Shown here piece by piece: positions 1-8,204 of a DNA stretch of 27,658 bases; position 1 is the first letter of the stretch; every line of letters begins with the position of its first letter. Below the pieces are notes generated by a model that worked only from the letters and a program-made list of their open reading frames with translations, was not told the origin of the DNA and made no database searches. Source of the DNA: JAXGVG01 sp040773965. Its GTDB lineage: Bacteria; Pseudomonadota; Alphaproteobacteria; UBA9219. The translations under genes were made by a program, and so were the position numbers. Location: NCBI GenBank assembly GCA_040773965.1, contig JAXGVG010000006.1:1-27658 (forward strand), written 5' to 3'.

Positions 1-40
1 CAACAGGCTTAACACCCGTCGCCTTCCCGCAACCCAAGGC

Positions 41-260
41 GTCATCCCCGCGTTTTTTTGTCATTCCCGCGAAAGCGGGAATCCAGCATCGCGCGTCCGC
101 GCGATGCATGACTCGAACAACTCCTGCTGCCTTCTGGCGTCATCCCCGCGTAGCATGGCCTCGCCCTTAGCGTCATCCCCGTCCCCGCCTGCGCGGGGAC
201 AGGCTCCGGCGGGGATCCATCTTTTCTTTTATCGTCATCCCGGCGCAGGCCGGGATCCAG
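41..260. repeat. cluster of GTCAT…ATCCAG palindromic dispersed repeats
   Basis: This gene-free stretch is made of short palindromes. One unit begins at 60 (GTCATTCCCGC, GAAA loop, GCGGGAATCCAG), continues through a second hairpin around 87–108 and ends ATGACTC near 114. Another runs 234–260 (GTCATCCCGGC … GCCGGGATCCAG). A variant at 172–220 encloses the hairpin GTCCCCGCCTGCGCGGGGAC. Truncated heads (GTCATCCCCGCG) occur near 41 and 139. The same unit recurs at 26574–26679. Open frames crossing the region on both strands are repeat artefacts. The function is unknown; these behave like REP/BIME-type elements. Confidence 0.75.
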
Positions 261-345
261 TGGAAGAAACCGAAAAAAAGCCCGGCAGCCATCTCGGTAC
301 GCTTCCCACAGCAACATCCAAAATTAAGGGCTCATCCTCCCGTCA

Positions 346-427
346 CCCTCCCCTCTTGTCCGGCGAAGCCCGAAGGGCGAAGACGGATGCGGGAGGGTCG
401 AAATCGCATAGCGATTTCGGGGAGGGG
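346..427. repeat. 82-bp palindromic repeat with CCCTCCCC/GGGGAGGGG ends
   Basis: The ends CCCTCCCC (346–353) and GGGGAGGGG (419–427) are inverted. Inside is a hairpin CGAAATCGC–ATA–GCGATTTCG (399–419) with a 9-bp stem. The left half carries a TCTTGTC…GCGAAGACGGATGCG segment that resembles 3708–3742. The element ends 8 nt beyond the stop of the J-domain gene on the minus strand, so it may act as a 3' end structure for that transcript. That role is inferred. Confidence 0.55.
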
Positions 428-435
428 TTCCGGCC

Positions 436-1056
436 CTAAGCCTTCACGTTCTCCCCCTCCCCATAAATCCCCTTCAGCAGCGTAAACGCCTGATTGATGC
501 TTTTGATCTTCTCCTCGGCGGCACGGCTGCCGCCGTTGGCGTCGGGATGGTAGCGCTTCACCAGCTTGCGGTACTGCTTCTTGATGGCTGCGAACGTCAC
601 GGGCGGCTGAAGGTCCAACGCAACCAGCGCGTCGCGCTCGCCCACGGGCTCATGCGCGCTCTTATTCGGTTCCGTGTTCCCGGTCCCAAGGCCGTCAGCG
701 CTGAAAAACGCCTTCTTCACCCTGTCGCGCAACTCCTGCTCTCGCTTCCGCCATTCGCCGAGCGGCCACGTCGGCCGCTCCCAAACGGCCGCGTCGCGGA
801 TGTGCTTCTCGATATCCCCGATCGACAGCCCGGCAAGATAATCCCATTGCTCGTTATATTCGCGCGCATGCTCCTGGCAGAACCAGAAATACTCGTTCAG
901 CTTCTCCCGGCTTCGGGGCGCACGAAAGTCCCCGGCCTCGCTGCAGCCCGGAAAATCGCATCCCCTGCGCTTGACGGGCCGGTTAAGGGTCGCAAGGAAC
1001 ATATCGCTGTAACGAGAAGAGCGCATGGCGGCGTCATTTATCTTTCTTTCGGGCAC
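436..1056 (-). CDS. J-domain co-chaperone-like protein with N-terminal Cys/His motif
   Basis: The C-terminal ~60 residues form a J domain with the HPD tripeptide at 170–172 (YHPDANGG), followed by a helix rich in Lys and Glu. This domain stimulates Hsp70 (DnaK) ATPase in the cytoplasm. The N-terminal half carries a conserved-looking Cys33-x4-Cys38 … Cys60-x2-His63 arrangement (CDFPGC … WFCQEH) that could bind a metal, then REYN and RPTW motifs typical of an alphaproteobacterial family of J proteins with unknown client. The longest frame starts at GTG 1056. An ATG at 1026 would remove 10 residues and is a reasonable alternative; neither has a strong ribosome binding site. It is not DnaJ itself, because the G/F and zinc-finger repeats are absent. 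It is followed directly by a palindromic repeat. Confidence 0.85.
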   Translation of the reverse strand: MPERKINDAAMRSSRYSDMFLATLNRPVKRRGCDFPGCSEAGDFRAPRSREKLNEYFWFCQEHAREYNEQWDYLAGLSIGDIEKHIRDAAVWERPTWPLGEWRKREQELRDRVKKAFFSADGLGTGNTEPNKSAHEPVGERDALVALDLQPPVTFAAIKKQYRKLVKRYHPDANGGSRAAEEKIKSINQAFTLLKGIYGEGENVKA

Positions 1057-1311
1057 GGGGCCCGAATCGAGCGATTCTCATTAGGTCCTAAAACGTGCCA
1101 AAACAAGCCTGAACAGGACCAAAATAGCTCACCTGCGGGCACGCAATCCAGCGCATACAGGCACCTGAATGAACATTTTTGAAGCAGGGCGCGATCTAAC
1201 AATACAACCCCCGGTAGTATTTTCTTAACATGGCACCATACATATATATGACCTCACACAACAGTATGCAATTGTTTTATAATAATTTTGTTACCATGTT
1301 AAATTAGGGCT

Positions 1312-1335
1312 TGATATACCAAAGCGTGTATATCA
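1312..1335. promoter_or_regulatory. inverted repeat, candidate operator of the RHH gene
   Basis: TGATATAC (1312–1319) and GTATATCA (1328–1335) form a perfect 8-bp inverted repeat with an 8-bp spacer. It lies 54 bp upstream of the RHH gene start in an AT-rich stretch that also contains TATAAT at 1279–1284. The gap 1057–1389 holds no gene that I can support; this operator-like site and the AT-rich promoter region are its only structure. RHH proteins often bind such repeats and autoregulate, which is inference here. Confidence 0.4.
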
Positions 1336-1389
1336 TTATGCAACCCAGCCTTGCATGCATCGATAATCCACACGCATATGGAGAGTCCG

Positions 1390-1818
1390 ATGAATCCCTC
1401 CCCCGAGAAACTCCCCTTCACCGACCCCCTTCCCTCTGAAAAACAATCCCTGGCCGTGCAGAGCAGTCTGGTCAGCCGTAATATCACAATAAGAAGCCAT
1501 CGCACGAGCGTGCGGCTGGAGCCTGACATGTGGGAAGGCCTGCGCGAAATCTGCCGTCGGGAGCACACAACGATGCACGGCATATGCACGGCCATTGCCG
1601 AACGTAAAGCGCCAAATACCTCGCTAACGGCCGCGATTCGAGTCTTCGTTATGGCCTATTTCCGGGCGGCCTCGACTGAAGATGGTCATATGAAAGCCGG
1701 ACATGGCCCCGGCGGATCGTTTATGAGCGGCCAAAACCCATTTACTCAAATAGATTCAGCCCATTCTGCCTGTTCGTCTTCGGACATCTTCAAACGGACC
1801 GGAACCACGAATCGCTAG
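1390..1818 (+). CDS. ribbon-helix-helix (RHH_4-type) DNA-binding protein
   Basis: The product is 142 residues. Residues 36–95 match the alphaproteobacterial RHH_4 pattern: HRTSVRLEPDMWEGL (beta strand then helix), an EIC…R helix, and the closing LTAAIRVFVMAYFR helix. Such proteins are small dimeric DNA-binding regulators. An upstream in-frame ATG at 1351 is open, but the ATG at 1390 is preceded by GGAGAG at 1380–1385 with correct spacing, so I chose it. The tail after residue 96 is low-complexity (Gly, Ser, His) and probably disordered. The gene stands alone; an inverted repeat upstream suggests autoregulation. Targets are unknown. Confidence 0.75.
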   Translation: MNPSPEKLPFTDPLPSEKQSLAVQSSLVSRNITIRSHRTSVRLEPDMWEGLREICRREHTTMHGICTAIAERKAPNTSLTAAIRVFVMAYFRAASTEDGHMKAGHGPGGSFMSGQNPFTQIDSAHSACSSSDIFKRTGTTNR

Positions 1819-1977
1819 AATCGATCCTGCCACGGAAGAATCGATCTTTTACGATTCGGCACGCCAAAAAGCCCCGCAGGTTTCGCTTTTCAACCCTTCC
1901 TGAACGAATACGGTTGTCTTCTTGGCAACACCCATGAATTCTTTCACAAGGCATCCCCGAAAGACGCACATTTTTTA

Positions 1978-2005
1978 TTGTCTTATTAAAAAAGCACAGT
2001 ACAAG
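1978..2005 (+). promoter_or_regulatory. possible sigma70 promoter of the porin gene
   Basis: TTGTCT (1978–1983) and TACAAG (2000–2005) are spaced by 16 bp and lie about 57 bp before the porin start, in an AT-rich gap. The -10 match is only 4 of 6, so the call is weak. Confidence 0.3.
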
Positions 2006-2061
2006 TATGGGCTACTGTTCTCGACTGATGACAATCCCTTCCTTGCCTCTTGGAGACAACG

Positions 2062-3612
2062 ATGAAAATAAATGTGCGCACACTACTGCTGGCAACAACG
2101 GCTATAGGCCTGATGATAAGCGGCCCGGCTTTTGCTGCCGACTCAACAGAAGATGCCATCAAATCCCTTCAAAAGCAGGTTGAATCCCTGCAAAAGCAGC
2201 TAACCGACCTCAAGGCCAAGGAAAAAGAAACGGCCAAGGCCCAGGCCGAAACGGCAGCGGTAGTAGCGGCTTCCCAGCCCAGGGCCACGCCCGACGGCGT
2301 CCAAAAAGAAGTCCTTCCGGGCGTTAAAGTCACGCTGGGCGGCTTTGTTGAAACGGATGCTATCTGGCGTTCGAAGAACCAGACGGCCGATCTTGGATCG
2401 AGCTTCAACGGCTCCATTCCGTTCGACAACTCCGTCAACGCGCACCAGTCCGAGTTCCGCGGGTCGGCCCGCGCGAGCCGCCTGACGCTCCTGACGGAAG
2501 GCAACGTGGACAAGGATTACAAGCTGTCGGCCTACTTCGCGTCGGACTTCCTTGGCGCGGCCCCCACAGCCAACTCCATCGAAACGAACAGCTACACGCC
2601 ACGTCTGCGTGAAGCTTATGCCACCGTCGACCGTGACGATCTGGGTCTGCACTTCCTTGGGGGTCAGACATGGAGCCTGGCAACCATGAACAAGGTGGGC
2701 ATCACGCCCCGGAAGGAAAACCTACCGCTGGTGATCGATGGCTCTCTGCTTCCCGGGTACAATTACACCCGCACGCCGCAGATCCGTCTGGTCAAGGACT
2801 TCGACAAAAAGTTCTGGGCAGGTTTGTCGCTGGAAAGCCCGCAGGTTAACTTCGGCGGCGTTGTAGCCCCGACAACCGTGAATGCCTACAACGGCGGCGG
2901 CGCTTTCTATGCCAGCACGACCAACTACTCGACGGATATGGCGCCGGATATCGTGGCCAAATTGGCCTATGATCCGGGCTTCGGCCACTATGAAGTCTTC
3001 GGTGTTGCCCGCTTCTTCCGCGATAATGTTCTGGCTGATTTCCATCAAAACTATGAAGTCGGCGGCGGCGGCGGTGCATCCGTACAAATCCCCGTCATTC
3101 AGAAAGTGTTGGATGTGCAAGCCAGCTTCATGGCCGGTCAAGGCATTGGCCGCTATGGCCCCGTGTTGCTGCCTGACTTCGCCTTCGCCCCGAACGGCGA
3201 CATCAAGCCGCTTACGCAATACACGGCCTTGTTTGGCCTGATTGCGCATCCCGATCCGACATGGGATCTGTATGTTTACCTCGGCGGCGAAAAAGTATCG
3301 CGGCAGAGCGAAGATGGAACTCATACGGTCGGAACGTCGAACTACAACTACGGTTACGGTTCGAATAGCGCGACGAGCCTGAGCAACGCCGGTTGTTACA
3401 CAACTGGCGGCGCATGCCCGGCCCAAACCTCCAGCGTTTGGCAGGTTACACCGGGCCTGTGGAAGCAGCTGTATAAGGGCGACTATGGCACAATGAAAGT
3501 CGGAGCCCAGTACTCCCTGACACGCCGCAACGCTTTCAGCGATTTCAACGGCAACGCGCCGCATTCGTATGAAAGCATGGCGTTCACGGCCTTCCGTTAC
3601 GCGCCGTTCTAA
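2062..3612 (+). CDS. outer-membrane porin with N-terminal coiled coil
   Basis: The 516-residue product begins with a Sec signal peptide (basic MKINVR, hydrophobic LLLATTAIGLMISG, cleavage after AFA near residue 25). Residues about 30–65 form a heptad-rich coiled coil (SLQKQVESLQKQL…). The rest alternates short polar and aromatic segments typical of a beta barrel (VTLGGFVETDAIW, RLTLLTEGN, YKLSAYFASDF) and ends in Phe (FTAFRYAPF), the usual recognition signal for barrel assembly. The architecture is like DcaP-type trimeric porins, where the coiled coil extends into the periplasm; the substrate cannot be read. The start ATG at 2062 has GGAG 6 nt upstream; a TTG at 2050 is in frame but unlikely. 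A strong intrinsic terminator follows, so the gene is monocistronic. Confidence 0.85.
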   Translation: MKINVRTLLLATTAIGLMISGPAFAADSTEDAIKSLQKQVESLQKQLTDLKAKEKETAKAQAETAAVVAASQPRATPDGVQKEVLPGVKVTLGGFVETDAIWRSKNQTADLGSSFNGSIPFDNSVNAHQSEFRGSARASRLTLLTEGNVDKDYKLSAYFASDFLGAAPTANSIETNSYTPRLREAYATVDRDDLGLHFLGGQTWSLATMNKVGITPRKENLPLVIDGSLLPGYNYTRTPQIRLVKDFDKKFWAGLSLESPQVNFGGVVAPTTVNAYNGGGAFYASTTNYSTDMAPDIVAKLAYDPGFGHYEVFGVARFFRDNVLADFHQNYEVGGGGGASVQIPVIQKVLDVQASFMAGQGIGRYGPVLLPDFAFAPNGDIKPLTQYTALFGLIAHPDPTWDLYVYLGGEKVSRQSEDGTHTVGTSNYNYGYGSNSATSLSNAGCYTTGGACPAQTSSVWQVTPGLWKQLYKGDYGTMKVGAQYSLTRRNAFSDFNGNAPHSYESMAFTAFRYAPF

Positions 3613-3631
3613 GAAGAGACTATCCCTCGTT

Positions 3632-3668
3632 AGAGGCATGTCATGAAAGTGGCATGCCTCTTTTTTTT
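3632..3668 (+). terminator. intrinsic terminator of the porin gene
   Basis: AGAGGCATG (3632–3640) pairs with CATGCCTCT (3653–3661) in a 9-bp stem, followed by a run of T to 3668. It lies 20 nt after the porin stop. Confidence 0.85.
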
Positions 3669-3704
3669 ATCCGGAAAGTTTTTGGAAATTGATGGCTTGC
3701 CGAG

Positions 3705-3819
3705 CCGTCTTGTCGCGTCGAAACGTAGCGAAGACGGAAGCGAACACGTCCGTTACAGTTCGCCTTCGCCCTGTGGGCTACGGCGCGGCAGCCTTCGCGC
3801 GCTTCGCTTGCGAAGGCTG
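3705..3819. repeat. two palindromes abutting the tRNA-Lys 3' end
   Basis: CCGTCTT (3705–3711) pairs with AAGACGG (3731–3737). A second, stronger hairpin CAGCCTTCGC (3789–3798) / GCGAAGGCTG (3810–3819) starts inside the encoded CCA end of tRNA-Lys. No T run follows on the minus strand, so it is not a classical terminator. The TCTTGTC…GCGAAGACGGA part resembles the repeat at 354–388, so this looks like another dispersed element. Confidence 0.5.
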
Positions 3820-3893
3820 GTGACCCCGATGGGACTCGAACCCATGGCCCTCTGATTAAAAGTCAGATGCTCTACCAGCTGAGCTACGAGGTC
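3818..3893 (-). tRNA. tRNA-Lys (anticodon UUU)
   Basis: On the minus strand the 76-nt sequence folds as a standard cloverleaf. The acceptor stem is GACCTCG/CGGGGTC, the D arm contains AGCTCAGCTGGTAGAGC, the anticodon stem-loop is CTGACTTTTAATCAG with anticodon TTT, and the T arm contains GGTTCGAGTCC. The CCA end is encoded. It lies 94 nt downstream of coaD on the same strand and may be cotranscribed with it. Confidence 0.95.
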
Positions 3894-3987
3894 ACATTCA
3901 GAAGGCAGAAAACAGTAATCGGGGATCGGAGTCAAATGTTTAACGCAAATATCTGGTATCTGCTCCTTGTTCTCTGCCTTTGAAAGG

Positions 3988-4539
3988 TTAATCCCTGACT
4001 TCCGGCACAACGCGGCGGCGGCCATCCGGGGCGGAAAGACGCCGCTTAAGCTGTTTGACCACATAAGAACTGACAAAGGGATGCACATCGCCCCCCAAAC
4101 GGGCAATTTCCTTAACCATACGCGACGAAATAAACTGGTGCCGGTCCGAAGCCATCAAAAACACGGTCTCGACATCGTTATTCATGCGGTGGTTCATGGC
4201 CGCCATCTGAATTTCATATTCAAAGTCCGAAACCGCGCGTAGGCCACGTATCAATACGCTCGCCCCGACATCAAGCGCAAAATGCATAAGCAGCTTGTCG
4301 AACGGCATGACCTCGATTTTTATGCCGCGCTTCACAAGAGGAGCCACTTCGTGCTCCACCATGCGCAAGCGTGTTTTGCAATCGAACAGCGGCCCCTTGC
4401 CCGCGTTCTTCGCCACACCGATGACGAGACGATCCACCACTTTCACGGCACGGTAAATAATCTCCAGATGCCCGAGCGTGATGGGATCGAAAGTGCCCGG
4501 ATAAAGACCGGTGCGTTGAAACTTCGTGATCTTGGCCAT
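3988..4539 (-). CDS. coaD: phosphopantetheine adenylyltransferase
   Basis: The enzyme transfers AMP from ATP to 4'-phosphopantetheine, the penultimate step of coenzyme A synthesis in the cytoplasm. The nucleotidyltransferase signature is clear: GTFDPITLGH at residues 15–24 with the His of the (T/H)xGH motif, RGLRAVSDFEYE at 98–109, and ISSRMVKE at 137–144 (the family usually has ISSTxVRE). At 183 residues it is about 20 longer than the typical CoaD, owing to a basic C-terminal tail. It lies in the minus-strand group gyrA – Sel1 gene – coaD – tRNA-Lys; gyrA and coaD are neighbours in many alphaproteobacteria. Confidence 0.96.
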   Translation of the reverse strand: MAKITKFQRTGLYPGTFDPITLGHLEIIYRAVKVVDRLVIGVAKNAGKGPLFDCKTRLRMVEHEVAPLVKRGIKIEVMPFDKLLMHFALDVGASVLIRGLRAVSDFEYEIQMAAMNHRMNNDVETVFLMASDRHQFISSRMVKEIARLGGDVHPFVSSYVVKQLKRRLSAPDGRRRVVPEVRD

Positions 4540-4629
4540 AACGACAATCCGTTACCAGAAATACATTAGCGGGGGGTTAATAGCCCCGGACCGCCGTCCG
4601 CACCAGGCCTGATTTACCGCCGTCAATTC

Positions 4630-5082
4630 CTATTGCGAACGCAAAAGCCGTTCGGCTTCCTCGATTTCCGCAGGCGCCATATGGCTAATAAGCTGCGCCT
4701 TATAATTCTTCAGGATCGGGCACCTTGGATACGACTTTTGGGTAACGCTAACCATAAGATAGGCAAAGACATTGTTGGGCGGCTGCACTTCGCCGCGCGC
4801 GAACATATTGCCCAGCGCCTCCTGCGCTTTGAAATGGCCCTGACGCGCGGCCATATCGAACCAGTACGCCGCCGTGTTAAGGTCGCGGGGCACAACTTTT
4901 CCCTCCCGAAAAACGGTCCCCAGCGCCGTTTGCGCGTCAGGATTCCCGTTTTCGGCAGCGGCTTGGAAACGATTGACATCGAAGCAGGCCGGACATTCTC
5001 CTGCCGCAGCTTCAAAAACAACGAAGGGAAATGCCGCGAGAAACACGAAAACAAGGAACAGGCGTTCGATATTCTTTTTCAC
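4630..5082 (-). CDS. secreted Sel1-repeat protein
   Basis: The 150-residue product starts with a signal peptide (MKKNIERLFLVFVFLAAF, cleavage near AAA-GE) and has a CPAC pair just after it. Residues ~40–115 contain about two Sel1/TPR-like helical repeats (AAENGNPDAQTALGTVFREG, then AAYWFDMAARQGHFKAQEAL). These repeats mediate protein contacts, and the protein should be periplasmic. It begins 25 nt after the gyrA stop and ends 90 nt before coaD, so it interrupts an otherwise common gyrA–coaD pair. The partner is unknown. Confidence 0.75.
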   Translation of the reverse strand: MKKNIERLFLVFVFLAAFPFVVFEAAAGECPACFDVNRFQAAAENGNPDAQTALGTVFREGKVVPRDLNTAAYWFDMAARQGHFKAQEALGNMFARGEVQPPNNVFAYLMVSVTQKSYPRCPILKNYKAQLISHMAPAEIEEAERLLRSQ

Positions 5083-5107
5083 CCTTGCCTCCTATTGGGG
5101 TTGGACC

Positions 5108-7855
5108 CTAGGGCGTTTCCCCCTGATCGTCTTCCGACCCGTTACCTTCGTCTTCCTGATCCTCCAGCGCGGCGACGGAAACGACTTTTTCCTGCTCGTC
5201 CACGCGGAAGACGGTCACGCCCTGCGTCCGGCGCCCGGCCACGCGGATGTCCGTAACGGGCATGCGAATAATCTGCCCGCCGTCGGAAACCAGCATGATT
5301 TCCTGCCCTTCTTTCACCGGAAACGTTGCGACGATGAGCCCGTTGCGCTCGGACATTTCCATGTTCCAGATGCCCTGCCCGCCGCGCCCGGCAATGCGGT
5401 ATTCATAAGATGACGAGCGTTTGCCAAACCCGCGTTCGGATACCGTCAAAAGGTATTCTTCTTGCGCCGCCAATTCGTCGAAACGCTCTTGCGACAGCGT
5501 CAAATCGGTCGACGTTTCCTCGTCGTCGCCGTTTGGCGCGCTTCCGTTTGTCTCGTCGCCATTGTCGCCATTGGCCGCGCGGCGCAGCGCGTTTGCCTGC
5601 CTGATGAAGGCCACCCGTTCTTCGGCCGTCGCCTCGACGTGCCTCAAAACGGACATGGAAATGACGCTATCGTCCTTCGCCAGCTTGATGCCGCGAACGC
5701 CCATCGACGTCCGGCCCGAGAACACGCGCACGTCGTTCACGGGGAAACGGATCGCCTTTCCCTGATGCGAAGCCAGAAGGATGTCGTCACCTTCCGTGCA
5801 GGTCTGCACGGAAATAAGATGATCGCCTTCCTCCAGTTTCATCGCGATAATGCCGCTTGGCCGCACGTTGCTGAAATCCGAAAGCTGGTTGCGCCGCACG
5901 GTGCCCGCCGACGTCGCAAAAACGACGTTCAGTTTATCCCACGCCGCCTCGTCTTCCGGCAGATGCATAACGGTGGTGATGGTCTCTCCCTGCTCCAGCG
6001 GCAAAAGGTTGACCAGCGCCTTGCCCCGCGACTGGGGATTGCCGAGCGGCAATTTGTAAACCTTAAGCTTGTAGACTCGCCCCAGCGACGAGAAAAAAAG
6101 CATGGGCGTGTGCGTGGACGCCACAAAGATGTCGTTCACAAAATCCTCGTCCTTCGTGCTCATGCCCGTGCGGCCCTTGCCGCCTCGTTTCTGGGCGCGA
6201 TAGGTCGATAACGGCACGCGCTTGACGTATCCCGCATGGCTGACCGTAACGACCATGTCTTCGCGCTGGATCAAATCTTCGATGTCCGTCTCGAATTCCT
6301 GATCCTCGATCGTCGTCTTGCGCGGCGTGGCGAACTTCTCGCGTATGGTCAAAAGCTCGTCCGTCATGATCTGGAAAACACGCGCGCGATTGGCCAGAAT
6401 ATCGAGATAATCCTTGATCTGCTCCACGACGCCGCGCAGGTCTTCGCCGATTTTGTCGCGCTCAAGGCCGGTCAGGCGGTGCAAACGCAGATCGAGAATG
6501 GCCTTGGCTTGCGTTTCGGTCATTTTGTACGTGCCGTCTTTCACGGCGCCTTCCTCATCCACAAGCGCGATCAGCGGCGCCACGTCCCTGGCGGACCACG
6601 CGCGCGCCATAAGCTCCTCTTTCGCGATATGAGGATCCTGCGCCCTGCGGATAAGCGCGATTACTTCATCGATATTGGCCACGGCCACGGCAAGGCCCAC
6701 GAGTATATGGGCGCGGTCCCGGGCTTGCCCAAGTTCGAACTCGGTACGGCGCGTGATGACTTTCTCACGGAAATCGACGAAAGCGGCAATGATGCTTTGC
6801 AGATTCATCAATTCCGGCCGCCCGCCGTTCAGCGCCAGCATGTTGACGCCGAAACTCGTCTGCAACGGCGTGTGCTTGTAAAGCTGGTTGAGGACAATAT
6901 CCGCCATCGCATCGCGCTTAAGCTCGATCACGATGCGCACGCCGTCGCGGTCGGATTCGTCGCGCAAATCCGAAATGCCCTCGATAATTTTCTCCTGCGC
7001 GCATTCGGCGATGCGTTCGATCAGGCGCACCTTGTTGACCTGATACGGGATTTCGGAAACGACGATCGCCTGCCGGTCCTTGCGAACCTCCTCGATTTCC
7101 GTGCGCGCGCGCATGACGACGCTGCCACGGCCAAGATGGAAAGCCGCGCGGCATCCCACATGCCCCATGATGATGCCGCCGGTGGGGAAGTCCGGGCCGG
7201 GAATAATCTCGATGAGTTCATCCATCGTAATATCGGGATTCTTGATATAGGCCACGCACGCGTCGATCACTTCGCCCAGATTGTGCGGCGCGATGTTCGT
7301 GGCCATGCCGACGGCAATGCCCCCTGCGCCGTTCACCAGCAAATTCGGAAAGCGGGCGGGAAGCACGACCGGCTCGACCGTGTATTCGTCATAGTTAGGC
7401 TGAAAATCGACCGTTTCCTTGTCGATATCTTCCAAAAGCGTCTCGGCTGCTTTGGCGAGCCGCGCTTCGGTGTAACGCATGGCCGCGGGCGGATCGCCGT
7501 CCATCGAACCGAAATTGCCCTGCCCGTCGATAAGCGGAAGGCGCATGGAGAAATCCTGCGCCATGCGCACCATGGCATCGTAAATCGCGGCGTCGCCGTG
7601 CGGGTGATATTTACCCATGACGTCGCCGACGATGCGGGCGGATTTTTTATAAGGTTTATGGCTATCGTATCCGCCCTCTTTCATGGCGTAGAGAATGCGG
7701 CGATGCACAGGCTTAAGCCCGTCGCGCACGTCGGGCAGCGCCCGCGATACGATCACGCTCATCGCGTAATCGAGATAGGAACGCTGCATTTCGTCTTCGA
7801 TCGTAACCGGTGTAATGTCCGAAGGCGGCGGTGTTAAAGCTGTCGAATCTTTCAA
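5108..7855 (-). CDS. gyrA: DNA gyrase subunit A
   Basis: GyrA is the cutting and rejoining subunit of the A2B2 enzyme that introduces negative supercoils using ATP. The catalytic Tyr is in AAMRYTEARL (Tyr128 from the start used here). The breakage domain, the coiled coil, the GyrA box QKRGGKG (555–561) and the six-bladed C-terminal domain are all present. Residues ~744–799 form an acidic linker (ANGDNGDETNGSAPNGDDEE) absent from E. coli. The position equivalent to E. coli Ser83 is Ala (HPHGDAAIYD), while the Asp87 equivalent is kept. No ATG exists before the core; I used TTG 7855 (915 aa). TTG 7933 would add 26 non-conserved residues. Neither has a good ribosome binding site. Confidence 0.95.
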   Translation of the reverse strand: MKDSTALTPPPSDITPVTIEDEMQRSYLDYAMSVIVSRALPDVRDGLKPVHRRILYAMKEGGYDSHKPYKKSARIVGDVMGKYHPHGDAAIYDAMVRMAQDFSMRLPLIDGQGNFGSMDGDPPAAMRYTEARLAKAAETLLEDIDKETVDFQPNYDEYTVEPVVLPARFPNLLVNGAGGIAVGMATNIAPHNLGEVIDACVAYIKNPDITMDELIEIIPGPDFPTGGIIMGHVGCRAAFHLGRGSVVMRARTEIEEVRKDRQAIVVSEIPYQVNKVRLIERIAECAQEKIIEGISDLRDESDRDGVRIVIELKRDAMADIVLNQLYKHTPLQTSFGVNMLALNGGRPELMNLQSIIAAFVDFREKVITRRTEFELGQARDRAHILVGLAVAVANIDEVIALIRRAQDPHIAKEELMARAWSARDVAPLIALVDEEGAVKDGTYKMTETQAKAILDLRLHRLTGLERDKIGEDLRGVVEQIKDYLDILANRARVFQIMTDELLTIREKFATPRKTTIEDQEFETDIEDLIQREDMVVTVSHAGYVKRVPLSTYRAQKRGGKGRTGMSTKDEDFVNDIFVASTHTPMLFFSSLGRVYKLKVYKLPLGNPQSRGKALVNLLPLEQGETITTVMHLPEDEAAWDKLNVVFATSAGTVRRNQLSDFSNVRPSGIIAMKLEEGDHLISVQTCTEGDDILLASHQGKAIRFPVNDVRVFSGRTSMGVRGIKLAKDDSVISMSVLRHVEATAEERVAFIRQANALRRAANGDNGDETNGSAPNGDDEETSTDLTLSQERFDELAAQEEYLLTVSERGFGKRSSSYEYRIAGRGGQGIWNMEMSERNGLIVATFPVKEGQEIMLVSDGGQIIRMPVTDIRVAGRRTQGVTVFRVDEQEKVVSVAALEDQEDEGNGSEDDQGETP

Positions 7856-8204
7856 GGTCAGGCCTGTTTTTTTGCTTGGAATGGTCGGTTTAAGACAAGC
7901 CTGAAAACTAGCACCTGGAGGGACAAAGAACAAAGGAAAAATTCAGGATTATCCCATATATTACAAATACTTATATATGCCCTTGCCCCACCGTTTCGCC
8001 ACTTCTTACCAAACGCCGCCTGTCTCGTTCAAAAGGATCTCTAAAGCCATTTCCCCATCCTCCAACAGTCAAATTTCCGGCGGCCTTTCCCCCAATAGTA
8101 AATATTAATTTAACGGTATTTCAATGGTTTTATGCGTACTCGTTAATGTTCTGGTTCAACTATTATCTGTGCGTGCAAAGCGTTCCTGTAAATCGGGGAA
8201 AGTC
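7856..8204. other. divergent intergenic region gyrA / lipoprotein cluster
   Basis: This stretch of about 350 bp separates gyrA (minus) from the lipoprotein genes (plus) and is more AT-rich than its neighbours. It should carry both promoters; on the minus strand a GGGATAAT near 7946 is a plausible -10 for gyrA, but I see no matching -35. An open frame from 8124 reads into the first lipoprotein; its first 27 codons do not look coding. No repeat or RNA gene is seen. Confidence 0.4.

Noticed and set aside
41..260. CRISPR array at the left end
   Set aside because: Repeat copies vary in length and sequence, spacing is irregular, orientation changes and no cas gene is present.
42..439. Open frames on both strands in the left-end repeats
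   Set aside because: They run through palindromic repeats whose hairpins lack stops by composition; no start signals and no protein-like sequence.
1817..1858. GAATCGATC direct repeats after the RHH gene as a terminator
   Set aside because: The repeats are direct rather than inverted, and the GAATCG/CGATTC pair around TTTT is too weak and lacks a following T run.
6236..7837. 533-codon plus-strand open frame over gyrA
   Set aside because: It is an exact antisense shadow of gyrA in high-GC DNA; the His/Arg/Asp-rich translation has no family features.
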